Of a stretch of DNA of 64,000 nucleotides, positions 37,481 through 45,629 are shown piece by piece. The stretch covers positions 1,612,001 through 1,676,000 of the forward strand of contig NZ_JAMQYE010000001.1 in the NCBI RefSeq assembly GCF_023721795.1, read 5' to 3'. Each line of letters begins with the position of its first letter. Positions within the stretch are counted from its first letter, which is position 1. Below the pieces are notes generated by a model, which saw only the letters and a list, made by a program, of their open reading frames with translations, was not told where the DNA came from and did no database searches. Position numbers and translations under genes: made by a program. The stretch comes from Zeimonas sediminis. Its GTDB lineage: Bacteria > Pseudomonadota > Gammaproteobacteria > Burkholderiales > Burkholderiaceae_E.

Positions 37481-37489
37481 TGTTATACT
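37481..37489 (+). promoter_or_regulatory. Extended -10 promoter for prfC
   Basis: TGTTATACT: a TGn extended -10 with hexamer TATACT (37484-37489), five of six matches. No good -35 is seen, as is usual for this class. Predicted start near 37496 leaves a leader of about 89 bases. Confidence 0.5.
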
Positions 37490-37531
37490 GAAGGGTTTTC
37501 CACCCTCCCTGCACGATGAGGCTGGCCCCGG

Positions 37532-37550
37532 GAAGCGCCCACGGCGCTTC
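37532..37550 (+). promoter_or_regulatory. Hairpin in the prfC leader
   Basis: GAAGCGCC-CAC-GGCGCTTC is a perfect 8-bp stem with a 3-base loop inside the predicted 5' leader, ending 34 bases before the prfC ATG. It could modulate translation or stability; no known riboswitch class fits. Confidence 0.4.
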
Positions 37551-37584
37551 GGCGGCCCCGATCCCGCAGGCGCGATCCAGACAG

Positions 37585-39186
37585 ATGTCGATCCAGACCG
37601 AAGTCGCCCGCCGCCGGAGCTTCGCGATCATCTCGCACCCCGACGCCGGCAAGACCACGCTCACCGAGAAGCTGCTGCTGTTCTCCGGCGCGATCCAGAT
37701 CGCCGGCACGGTGCGCGCGCGCAAGGCCAGCCGCTTCGCGACCTCGGACTGGATGGAGATCGAGAAGCAGCGCGGCATCTCGGTGGCCAGCTCGGTCATG
37801 CAGTTCGTCTACCGCGACTGCGTGATCAACCTGCTCGACACCCCCGGCCACCAGGACTTCTCGGAAGACACCTACCGGGTGCTGACCGCGGTGGACGCGG
37901 CGCTGATGGTCATCGACGGCGCCAACGGCATCGAGCCGCAGACGATGCGGCTGCTCAAGATCTGCCGCGCGCGCAACATCCCGATCGTCACCTTCGTCAA
38001 CAAGTTCGACCGCGAGGTCCGCGAGCCGCTCGACCTGCTCGACGAGCTCGAGCGCGAGCTCGGCATGACGCCGGTGCCCTTGACCTGGCCGATCGGCATG
38101 GGCTCGCGCTTTCGCGGCGTGTTCGACCTGCGCGAGAACCGGGTCCGCGTGTTCCGCGCGGGGGAGGACCGGGTCGGCGAGGAGAGCTTCGTGTCGCCCG
38201 GGGATGCCGCGGGCATGGCCGCGCTGGGCCCGGAGTGGCCGCATGCCCAGGCCGAGATCGAGCTGGTGCAGGGCGCGTCCGAGCCCTTCGACCGGCAGGC
38301 CTTCGTCGCGGCGACCCAGACGCCGGTCTACTTCGGCTCGGCGATCAACAACTTCGGCGTGCGCGAAGTGCTCGACGCGATCGTCGACTTCTGCCCGCCC
38401 CCCGGCCCCAAGCACGCGGAGCAGCGCGAGGTCGAGCCGACCGAGAGCGCCTTCACCGGCGTCGTGTTCAAGGTCCAGGCGAACATGGACCCGCAGCATC
38501 GCGACCGGGTCGCGTTCGTGCGCGTCTGCTCGGGCCGCTTCGAGCGCGGCATGCCGATCCACAACGCCCGCACCAAGCGCACGCTGCGACCGCAGAACGT
38601 GGTCACCTTCCTGTCGCAGCGCCGCGACATCGTCGACGAGGCCTGGCCCGGCGACATCATCGGCATCCCGAACCACGGCACGCTGCGGCTCGGCGACACG
38701 CTGACGCAGGGCGAGAACCTGCAGTTCACCGGCCTGCCCTGGTTCGCACCCGAGGCCTTCCGCTCGATCGAGGTCGTGGACCCGATGAAGGCCAAGCAGC
38801 TGCGCGCCGCGCTGGAGCAGTTGGGCGACGAGGGCGCGATCCAGGTCTTCCGCTTCGACGACGGCCAGATGCTGCTCGGCGCGGTCGGCGTGCTGCAGTT
38901 CGAGGTCGTCGCGCACCGGCTCGCGGCAGAGTACGGCGTGGCCGCGCGGATCGGCCCGTCGCCCTACATCGCGGCGCGCTGGGTCAGCTCCGACGACGAG
39001 GCCGAGCTCGATCGGTTCATCTCCTACAACGAGTCGCGGATCGCGCGCGACACGGTCGACGCGCCGGCCTATCTGGCCAAGATGCTGGTGGAGCTCGATG
39101 TGGCGAAGGAGCGCTGGCCGAAGGTGCGGTTCAGTGCGTTTCGCGAGTTCGGGAGTTCGACCTTCGCTGGCGTGGCGGCGGACTGA
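37585..39186 (+). CDS. prfC: Peptide chain release factor 3
   Basis: GTPase that recycles RF1/RF2 after termination. The 533-residue protein has G1 HPDAGKTT (18-25), the RGISVASSVMQF switch I region, G3 DTPGHQD, G4 NKFDRE, and the family tail GVLQFEVVAHRLAAEYGVAARI. ATG at 37585 gives the standard N-terminus MSIQTEVARRRSFAIISHP; an in-frame ATG at 37516 would add residues encoded by the leader hairpin and is disfavoured. Confidence 0.96.
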   Translation: MSIQTEVARRRSFAIISHPDAGKTTLTEKLLLFSGAIQIAGTVRARKASRFATSDWMEIEKQRGISVASSVMQFVYRDCVINLLDTPGHQDFSEDTYRVLTAVDAALMVIDGANGIEPQTMRLLKICRARNIPIVTFVNKFDREVREPLDLLDELERELGMTPVPLTWPIGMGSRFRGVFDLRENRVRVFRAGEDRVGEESFVSPGDAAGMAALGPEWPHAQAEIELVQGASEPFDRQAFVAATQTPVYFGSAINNFGVREVLDAIVDFCPPPGPKHAEQREVEPTESAFTGVVFKVQANMDPQHRDRVAFVRVCSGRFERGMPIHNARTKRTLRPQNVVTFLSQRRDIVDEAWPGDIIGIPNHGTLRLGDTLTQGENLQFTGLPWFAPEAFRSIEVVDPMKAKQLRAALEQLGDEGAIQVFRFDDGQMLLGAVGVLQFEVVAHRLAAEYGVAARIGPSPYIAARWVSSDDEAELDRFISYNESRIARDTVDAPAYLAKMLVELDVAKERWPKVRFSAFREFGSSTFAGVAAD

Positions 39187-39432
39187 GCTGGTCCGCGTCG
39201 AGCGGCGCGGGTGCCGGCTCCACTTCCGCAGGCCGGCGGCGCTGTCCGCTTCGCGGAAACGCTTGGTCGCGCGGACGCTCAGCCCCGTCGCCGAGCCGAA
39301 CTCGGCCCGCCTTCGGCGGACCTCGGACAGGGCTCGGCTCTCGCTTCGCTCGCCGGGTCTTCGCTGCGCTCCCGCGCCAGCGCCGAAGGCCTGCGGAAGC
39401 GGACCCGGCACCGCAAATCCTAACTGCCGCTA
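39187..39432. other. Structured convergent intergenic region
   Basis: 246 bp between the 3' ends of prfC and an MFS gene, with no gene I can support. It contains arms GCCGAGCC (39290-39297) and GGCTCGGC (39331-39338) enclosing a small hairpin CCGCC-TTC-GGCGG (39307-39319), plus the low-complexity CTTCGCTCG / CTTCGCTGCGCTC stretch at about 39353-39375. It may serve as a bidirectional transcription end. Confidence 0.4.
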
Positions 39433-40677
39433 TTACGGCCCGCGCGCCTCGCTGGCTGCGGTCTTCTGGCCCAGCGCCACTGCCGCGCCGGCCAGCAGGA
39501 CCAGTGCGGACAGGGCCAGGCCGGGGCGCAGCGAGCCTTGCAGGTCGGCGAGCCAGCCGGTGAACGTGGGGCCGACGATCTGGCCGGCGGCGAAGACGAT
39601 CGTGAAGACGGCCATCGCCTGGCCCCATGCGGGCTTGGGGAGTTCCTTGCGGATCAGCGTGCTGATCGCCGCGGGGGTGGAGAACATGCCGGCGCCGAAC
39701 AGGGCGGCCGAGGCGAGCATCGCGGGCAGCGACGCGTTCAGCAGGGGCAGCCCGGCGCCGGCGGCGAGCACGGTCATCACCAGTGCGATCACCGGGCCGC
39801 CGCGCCAGTCGGCGAACGGGCGCTTCCACAGCCAGGGCGCCACCAGCGTGGCGAGGCCGAGCAGGCTCCAGACCACGATCACGTCGCCGGTCGAAGCGCC
39901 CTGCTCGCGCATCCAGGCGATCACGAAGGTCATGTAGCCGATGTAGCCGAGACCGAAGCAGGCGTAGGCGATCAGGGACGGCACGAACTCGGTCAGCCGC
40001 CAGGCCAGGCCCGGCCTGGCGTCTGCCCCGGCGACCCGCTCTGCGCGATCGGGGGCCCTGGCCGCCCCCAGCGCGGCCGGCTCGGCGATCCTCGCGGCAG
40101 CGGCCACGGCGGCGGCGGTCATCGCCAGCGAAGCCAGTCCCATCGCGATCCAGGCCTGCGGCCAGGCCGTGTCGCCGCCCCACCCGAGCAGCAGCGGGAT
40201 GCCGACCCCGCACAGGACCAGGCCGATGCCCGAGCCGCCGAAGAAGACGGTGATCGCCAGCGTCGCCCGGCGCGGGTCGTCGGGGAAGACGTTGCCCGAC
40301 AGTGCCCCACCGCACACGAAGATCATCGCGCCCGACACGCCGGCCAGCACGCGCAGCACCGACAGCCAGAACAGGTCGGCGACGAAGCCGGTGGCCAGCA
40401 GCGACACCGCGGTCACCGGCATCCCCACGATGAACAGCGCGCGGTTGCCGATCCGGTCGACCAGCGCCCGCGCGAGCACCGCGCCGCCCAGGTAGCCGAG
40501 CGCGTTCGCGGTGTTCAGCGCGCCGGCCTGCGACCAGTTCCATCCGAGGTCGTCGCGCATCGCCGGCAGCACCAGCGCATACGCGAAGCGGGCGAAGGAG
40601 TTCGACACGACGGTGCCGAGCGAGAGCAGGAAGGCCAGCGCCAGGCCGTCGATCCGCGCGGCGCCTCGCCCGGCCAT
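39433..40677 (-). CDS. MFS transporter, YbfB/YjiJ type
   Basis: A 414-residue, twelve-helix permease. The N-terminal half matches the YbfB/YjiJ family: GTVVSNSFARFAYALVLPAMRDDLGW, then LGYLGGAVLARALVDRIGNR and an LLLGW-bearing central region; no large soluble domains. ATG at 40677, one base after the stop of the MATE gene, so it is the last gene of a five-gene minus-strand unit. Substrate unknown; family members are mostly uncharacterised. Confidence 0.88.
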   Translation of the reverse strand: MAGRGAARIDGLALAFLLSLGTVVSNSFARFAYALVLPAMRDDLGWNWSQAGALNTANALGYLGGAVLARALVDRIGNRALFIVGMPVTAVSLLATGFVADLFWLSVLRVLAGVSGAMIFVCGGALSGNVFPDDPRRATLAITVFFGGSGIGLVLCGVGIPLLLGWGGDTAWPQAWIAMGLASLAMTAAAVAAAARIAEPAALGAARAPDRAERVAGADARPGLAWRLTEFVPSLIAYACFGLGYIGYMTFVIAWMREQGASTGDVIVVWSLLGLATLVAPWLWKRPFADWRGGPVIALVMTVLAAGAGLPLLNASLPAMLASAALFGAGMFSTPAAISTLIRKELPKPAWGQAMAVFTIVFAAGQIVGPTFTGWLADLQGSLRPGLALSALVLLAGAAVALGQKTAASEARGP

Positions 40678-40678
40678 G

Positions 40679-42028
40679 CTAGCGCCCGCCCCCGGACCAG
40701 GCGCCCGGCCTGACGCCGATCGCGGTCACGACGCCGTACGAGGCGATCCCCAGCGCCACCCCGAGGAAGTAGCCGTCGATCCCCATGCCGGCCACCTCGG
40801 CCAGCAGCCAGCCGCCACCCACCGCGAGCGCGATCCGCGACAGCGCCGCCATCACCGGCCAGCGCATGCGGCCGGCGCCCATCGCGGCGAAATAGAGCGC
40901 CATGCCGAGTCCGAACAGGCCGAACGCGAAGCCGGTGTAAGACAGCGCGCGCACCGCGATCGCCAGCACCGCCGGATCGCTGCTGAACAAGCCGGCGAAC
41001 GAGGCCGGTGCCAGCGCGACCGCGATGCCGGCCGCGCCGGTCGCGGCGAAGACCAGCAGCGCGCCGGTCCAGGCGGTCCGCCGCGCCGTCGGCCAGTCGC
41101 CGGCCCCGACCGCGTGGCCGACCAGCGCGGTCAGCGCCGAGCCCACGCTGAAGGCGGCCGGGATCACCAGGAACTCGAGGCGCGCCGCGATGCCGAAGGC
41201 GGCGACCGCTGCCGCTCCGTGGCGCGACACCTGCGAGGTGACCAGGATCGTGGTCAGGTTGGCGATCGCGGCCAGCGCGCACGCGACCAGTCCGACCGAC
41301 AGGATGCGGTGGAACAGCGCGCCGGAAGGCCTGACGCGAAAGGCCGGCGTGAAGCCCGCATCGCCGCGCATCACCGCGGTCGCCATCGCGATCGCGGCGC
41401 CCCAGAAGGCCAGCGCGAAGGCGGCGCCCAGGCCCGCCAGCCCCATGCCCAGCGGCTCGGCCAGCAGCCAGCCCAGCACCGGGCAGGCCGCCCAGGTCAG
41501 CACCAGCACGCGTGCGGCGAGCGCATGGCGGCCGCCGCCGCGCAGCACCGATGCGAAGGTGTTGGCCAGCCAGATCGGCGCGGCGCCGGCGCCGAACAGC
41601 CAGATCGCGTAGGCCGACGCCGCTTGCGCCACCTCGGGCCCGGCGATCGCGCCGAGGAGCTGTCGCGGGAATCCGGCCAGGGCCACCCCGAAGGCCGCGC
41701 CGGCGGCGACCGCGATAAGCGCCGCGTGCATCACCAGCGCGGAGGCTTCTTCGCGCCGGCCGGCGCCGAGCGCCCGCGCGATCGCCGACGCAACGCCACC
41801 GCCCATCGCGCCGGTCGACATCTGCTGCATCAGCTGCGCGAAGGGAAGCACCACGGCCCAGCCGGCGAAGGCGGCCACGCCCTGTCGCGCGGCCAGCCAG
41901 ATCTCGACCAGTTGCGCCACCACCTGCAGCGCCGCGAGCAGGCCGGTCGGCGCGGCCAGCACGAGAATGCGCCGCAGAAGCGCGCCGGTGTCGGCGTTCA
42001 GCGGCCGTGGCGTCGCAGTCGTCGTCAC
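40679..42028 (-). CDS. MATE family efflux transporter
   Basis: A 449-residue, twelve-helix cation-coupled multidrug/toxin exporter: early [54 protein letters not shown] in the first bundle and the mirrored SVGSALTALVGHAVGAGDWPTARR in the second, the paired motifs of MATE proteins. Start is a GTG at 42028, 25 bp past the quinone reductase stop. It is co-directional with an aldehyde dehydrogenase and quinone reductase, so export of an aromatic or acidic metabolite is possible but unproven. Confidence 0.88.
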   Translation of the reverse strand: MTTTATPRPLNADTGALLRRILVLAAPTGLLAALQVVAQLVEIWLAARQGVAAFAGWAVVLPFAQLMQQMSTGAMGGGVASAIARALGAGRREEASALVMHAALIAVAAGAAFGVALAGFPRQLLGAIAGPEVAQAASAYAIWLFGAGAAPIWLANTFASVLRGGGRHALAARVLVLTWAACPVLGWLLAEPLGMGLAGLGAAFALAFWGAAIAMATAVMRGDAGFTPAFRVRPSGALFHRILSVGLVACALAAIANLTTILVTSQVSRHGAAAVAAFGIAARLEFLVIPAAFSVGSALTALVGHAVGAGDWPTARRTAWTGALLVFAATGAAGIAVALAPASFAGLFSSDPAVLAIAVRALSYTGFAFGLFGLGMALYFAAMGAGRMRWPVMAALSRIALAVGGGWLLAEVAGMGIDGYFLGVALGIASYGVVTAIGVRPGAWSGGGR

Positions 42029-42053
42029 CGCGGCCCCGGGCGGCGCGTCGGCG

Positions 42054-43034
42054 TCAGGGGTGCAGGACGATCGCGCCGGTGGTCGCGCGCGACTCGGCCG
42101 CTCGATGCGCCTGCGCCGCCTCGTCGAGCGCGAAGCGCGCGCCGATCGCGGCCCGCACCTGCCCGGCGGCGATCGCCTGGAAGACCTCGATCGCATTGGC
42201 GCGGAAGGTGGCCGGGTCGGCGTTGTGCGGGAACACCGACGGCCGGGTCAGGAACAGGCAACCCTTCTTGTTCAGCAGCTCGGGCTCGATCGCCGGCGCC
42301 GGCCCCGAGGCCGCACCGTACAGCACGACGAGCCCGAAGGGCGCGGCGCAATCGAGAGAGTGCAGGAAGGTGTCCTTGCCCACCGAATCGTAGACGACCC
42401 GGGCCTTGCGCCCGTCGGTTGCGGCCAGCAGGGCCTGCGGCCAGTCGGGCTTCGAGTAGTCGATCGCATGGTCGGCGCCGGCCGCGCGGGCGATCTCGCA
42501 CTTGGCGGCCGAGCCGGCCGTGCCGATCACTTCCGCCCCGAGCGCCTTGGCCCAGCGGCACAGGATCTGGCCGACGCCGCCCGCGGCAGCGTGCACCAGC
42601 AGCAGGTCGCCCGGCTCGACCCGGTGCGTCCTGCGCAGCAGGTACTGCGCGGTCATCGCCTTGAAGAACACCGCCGCCGCGTCCTCGTCGGACACCGCGG
42701 CCGGCAGCGTGGCGAGCCGGTCGGCCGGCAGGTTGCGAAGGTCGGCGTAGGCGCCGATGCCGGCGTTCATGTAGACGACCCTGTCGCCGACCTTCAGGTC
42801 GGCCACGCCCGGACCCACCGCCTCGACCACGCCCGCCGCCTCGTGCCCGAGGCCGGTCGGCAAGGGCAAGGGATAGGTGCCGCGCCGCTGGTAGACGTCG
42901 ATGAAGTTGAAGCCGATCGCCGTCTGGCGGACCCGCACCTCGCCGGCCGCCGGATCGGGCAGCTCGACCTGCTCGACCCGCATCACCTCGGGCGCGCCGA
43001 ATTCGCGGACGCGTACTGCGCGTGCAATGCTCAT
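42054..43034 (-). CDS. NADPH:quinone oxidoreductase, zeta-crystallin type (second copy)
   Basis: A 326-residue zinc-less MDR enzyme: GFNFIDVYQRRGTYPLPLPTGLGHEAAGVVEAVG in the GroES-like half, HAAAGGVGQILCRWAKALGAEVIGTAGS as the NADPH Rossmann loop and VVYDSVGKDTF. It resembles the copy at 5133-6101 block for block but the two are clearly diverged paralogues rather than a recent duplication. ATG at 43034, 17 bp after the aldehyde dehydrogenase stop. Confidence 0.92.
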   Translation of the reverse strand: MSIARAVRVREFGAPEVMRVEQVELPDPAAGEVRVRQTAIGFNFIDVYQRRGTYPLPLPTGLGHEAAGVVEAVGPGVADLKVGDRVVYMNAGIGAYADLRNLPADRLATLPAAVSDEDAAAVFFKAMTAQYLLRRTHRVEPGDLLLVHAAAGGVGQILCRWAKALGAEVIGTAGSAAKCEIARAAGADHAIDYSKPDWPQALLAATDGRKARVVYDSVGKDTFLHSLDCAAPFGLVVLYGAASGPAPAIEPELLNKKGCLFLTRPSVFPHNADPATFRANAIEVFQAIAAGQVRAAIGARFALDEAAQAHRAAESRATTGAIVLHP

Positions 43035-43051
43035 CGCCTGGCCGCCTTCGC

Positions 43052-44491
43052 TCACGCCAGCGAGTAGGCGGTCTTCACCGTCGTGAAGAACTCCTGCGCG
43101 TAGCGGCCCTGCTCGCGCGGGCCGTAGCTCGAGCCCTTCCGCCCGCCGAACGGCACGTGGTAGTCGACGCCTGCGGTGGGCAGGTTGACCATGACCATGC
43201 CCGCCTGGCAGTGCCGCTTGAAGTGGGTCGCGTACTTCAGCGACGTGGTCGCGATGCCGGCCGACAGGCCGAAGGTGGTGTTGTTCGCCTCGGCGAGCGC
43301 GGCCTCGTAGTCCTTGACCCGGATCACGCTGGCCACCGGGCCGAAGATCTCCTCGCGATTGATCCGCATCTCGCTCGAGGTCTCGGTGAACAGCGCAGGC
43401 GCCACGTAGAAGCCCTCGGTGTCGCGCTTCAGGCGCTCGCCGCCGGCCGCCAGCGTGGCGCCTTCGGACTTGCCGATCTCGATGTAGGAGAGATCCTGCT
43501 CGAGCTGCGCCTGGCTGGACGCCGGACCGATGTCGGTGCCGGCCTTCAGCGCATCGTCGATCTTCAGCGTGGCCATCCGCGCCTTCATCGCCTCGATGAA
43601 CTTCGGGTAGATGCCCTCGGTCACGATCAGCCGGCTGGAAGCGGTGCAGCGCTGGCCGGTCTGGAAGAAGGCGCTCTGAACGCACAGCTCGACCGCCTGC
43701 TTCAGGTCGGCGTCGTCGAGGACGACCTGCGGGTTCTTGCCTCCCATCTCGAGCTGGACCTTCTTCATGTTCTGCGCGCAGGCCTGCGCGACGCGCCCGC
43801 CCACGCTGACCGAGCCGGTGAAGGTGACCGCGTCGATGCCGGGATGATTGATCAGGCGCTCGCCGACCACGCTGCCGCGGCCCATGACGAGATTGAACAC
43901 GCCGGCCGGGATTCCCGAGCGCGAGATGATTTCGGCGATCGCCCACGAGCAGCCCGGCACCAGGTCGGCAGGCTTGATGACGACGCAGTTGCCATAGGCC
44001 AGCGCCGGCGCGATCTTCCAGGCCGGGATCGCGATCGGGAAGTTCCACGGCGTGATGATGCCGACCACGCCGACCGGCTCGCGGGTGATCTCGACGCCGA
44101 TGCCGGGGCGCACCGACGGGATCGTCTCGCCGGCCAGCCGCAGGCACTCGCCCGCGAAGAACTTGAAGATGTTGCCCGCGCGCACCGCCTCGCCGATGCC
44201 GTCGGCCAGGGTCTTGCCCTCCTCGCGGGACAGCAGCCTGCCGAGCTCCTCCTTGCGCGCGATGATCTCGTTGCCGATCTTGTCGAGCGCGTCGTGGCGG
44301 GCCTGGATGCCGCTGGTCGACCAGGCCGGGAACGCGGCCCGGGCGGCCTGCACCGCGGCCTCGAGTTGCGCCGCGTCGGCCTGCGCGTACTCGCCGATCA
44401 CGTCGGCCAGGTTCGACGGGTTCACGTTCTTCGTGTAGGCGTTTCCGGCCACCCACTGGCCGTCGATCAGGTTGTCGTGCTTGGTCGTCAT
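43052..44491 (-). CDS. Aldehyde dehydrogenase, probable 2-oxoglutarate semialdehyde dehydrogenase
   Basis: A 479-residue NAD(P)+-dependent aldehyde dehydrogenase with the catalytic set Asn150 (TPWNFP), Lys173 (VIKPADLVP), Glu248 (QLEMGGKNP) and Cys282 (GQRCTASS), plus the EEIFGPVASV block. Its upstream neighbour is a DHDPS-fold dehydratase whose expected product is 2-oxoglutarate semialdehyde, and length and start (DNLIDGQWVAG) fit known semialdehyde dehydrogenases of the non-phosphorylative pentose and glucarate routes. That substrate is inference from context. ATG at 44491 with AAGGAGAGCACG upstream. Confidence 0.88.
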   Translation of the reverse strand: MTTKHDNLIDGQWVAGNAYTKNVNPSNLADVIGEYAQADAAQLEAAVQAARAAFPAWSTSGIQARHDALDKIGNEIIARKEELGRLLSREEGKTLADGIGEAVRAGNIFKFFAGECLRLAGETIPSVRPGIGVEITREPVGVVGIITPWNFPIAIPAWKIAPALAYGNCVVIKPADLVPGCSWAIAEIISRSGIPAGVFNLVMGRGSVVGERLINHPGIDAVTFTGSVSVGGRVAQACAQNMKKVQLEMGGKNPQVVLDDADLKQAVELCVQSAFFQTGQRCTASSRLIVTEGIYPKFIEAMKARMATLKIDDALKAGTDIGPASSQAQLEQDLSYIEIGKSEGATLAAGGERLKRDTEGFYVAPALFTETSSEMRINREEIFGPVASVIRVKDYEAALAEANNTTFGLSAGIATTSLKYATHFKRHCQAGMVMVNLPTAGVDYHVPFGGRKGSSYGPREQGRYAQEFFTTVKTAYSLA

Positions 44492-44505
44492 CGTGCTCTC
44501 CTTGT

Positions 44506-45435
44506 TCACTTGCCCCAGCGCAGCACCATCGGATCGAGGCGCTTCGCGGTCTCGATCAGGCCTGCCCGGGTCTCGGGATTCATCGGCGCCACCGGATGGC
44601 GGGGCGCTTCGCAGTCGATCACGCCGCCCTCCTTCATCAGCGCCTTGGCGGTCAGCAGCCCGCCCTGGCGGTTCTCGTAGTTGATCAGCGGCAGCCAGCG
44701 ATTGTAGGCCGCGGCCGCTTCTTCGCGCCGGCCGGCGAACCAGGGGTCGAGGATGGTGCGGAACGCGTCGGGATAGCCGCCGCCGGTCATCGAGCCGTTG
44801 GCGCCGGCCTCGAGGTCGGCGAGCAGCGTGATTCCCTCCTCGCCGTCCCAGGGTCCCTCGATCGCGTCGCCGCCGAGCCGGATCAGCTCGCGCAGCTTGG
44901 AGGCCGCGCCGGCGGTCTCCATCTTGAAGTAGCGCACGTGCTCGATCTCGCGGGCCAGCTTCGCGAGGAAGGCGGGCGGCATCGGGGTGCCGGCCACCGG
45001 TGCGTCCTGGATCATGATCGGGATGTCGATCGCGTCGGACAGCGCCGCGAAGAACTCCTGGATCTTCGGCTCGGCGACTCGGATCGTGGCGCCGTGATAC
45101 GGCGGCATCACCATGACCATCGCGGCGCCCATGTCCTGGGCGCGGCGGCTGCGGGCGGCGCAGACGCGGGTGCTGAAGTGGGTCGTGGTCACGATCACCG
45201 GCACTCGGCCGGCCACGTGCTCGAGGATCGCCTTCGTGAGCACCTCGCGCTCCTCGTCGGACAGCACGAACTGCTCGGAGAAGTTCGCCAGGATGCACAG
45301 GCCGTTGGAGCCGGCGTCGATCATGAAGTCGACGCAGCGCTTCTGGCTGTCGAGGTCGAGCTCGCCGTTCTCGCGAAAGGTGGTCGGCACGACGGGAAAG
45401 ACGCCGGTGTAGCGGGCCTTGCGGGGGCTGGTCAT
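44506..45435 (-). CDS. DHDPS/NAL family dehydratase, probable 2-keto-3-deoxy-pentonate or -glucarate dehydratase
   Basis: A 309-residue class I TIM barrel. The Schiff-base lysine is Lys171 (RYFKMETAG) and the active-site tyrosine Tyr113 (MPPYHG). The dihydrodipicolinate-synthase TT motif is replaced by ILANFSEQ, which argues against lysine biosynthesis and for the sugar-acid dehydratase branch (L-2-keto-3-deoxyarabonate or 5-keto-4-deoxyglucarate dehydratase). Paired with the next gene it would turn the keto-deoxy acid into 2-oxoglutarate. ATG at 45435; first gene of the operon. Confidence 0.87.
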   Translation of the reverse strand: MTSPRKARYTGVFPVVPTTFRENGELDLDSQKRCVDFMIDAGSNGLCILANFSEQFVLSDEEREVLTKAILEHVAGRVPVIVTTTHFSTRVCAARSRRAQDMGAAMVMVMPPYHGATIRVAEPKIQEFFAALSDAIDIPIMIQDAPVAGTPMPPAFLAKLAREIEHVRYFKMETAGAASKLRELIRLGGDAIEGPWDGEEGITLLADLEAGANGSMTGGGYPDAFRTILDPWFAGRREEAAAAYNRWLPLINYENRQGGLLTAKALMKEGGVIDCEAPRHPVAPMNPETRAGLIETAKRLDPMVLRWGK

Positions 45436-45629
45436 GGGGGTGTCGCCCTTGTTGTCGGTTGTCTGGAGCCGGCGGACTGCGGCCGCCGGTCTGCGGGGTG
45501 GTCCATGATACCGGCCCGGCGAATGCGCGGCCCCTTGAGTGCGGTCAAGCGAAGCCACTCCCGGAACGCCCGCTTCGGTGCCATCATCGACCCGATGCCC
45601 GCGCAGTTCCGGGCCGAGAGGTGTCCGTC

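Noticed and set aside
37483-39411. Long minus-strand open frame opposite prfC
   Set aside because: Low-complexity antisense translation; prfC has all GTPase motifs on the plus strand.
5133-43034. Recent duplication of the two quinone reductases
   Set aside because: The proteins share family blocks but differ throughout, and neighbouring genes are unrelated, so they are old paralogues.
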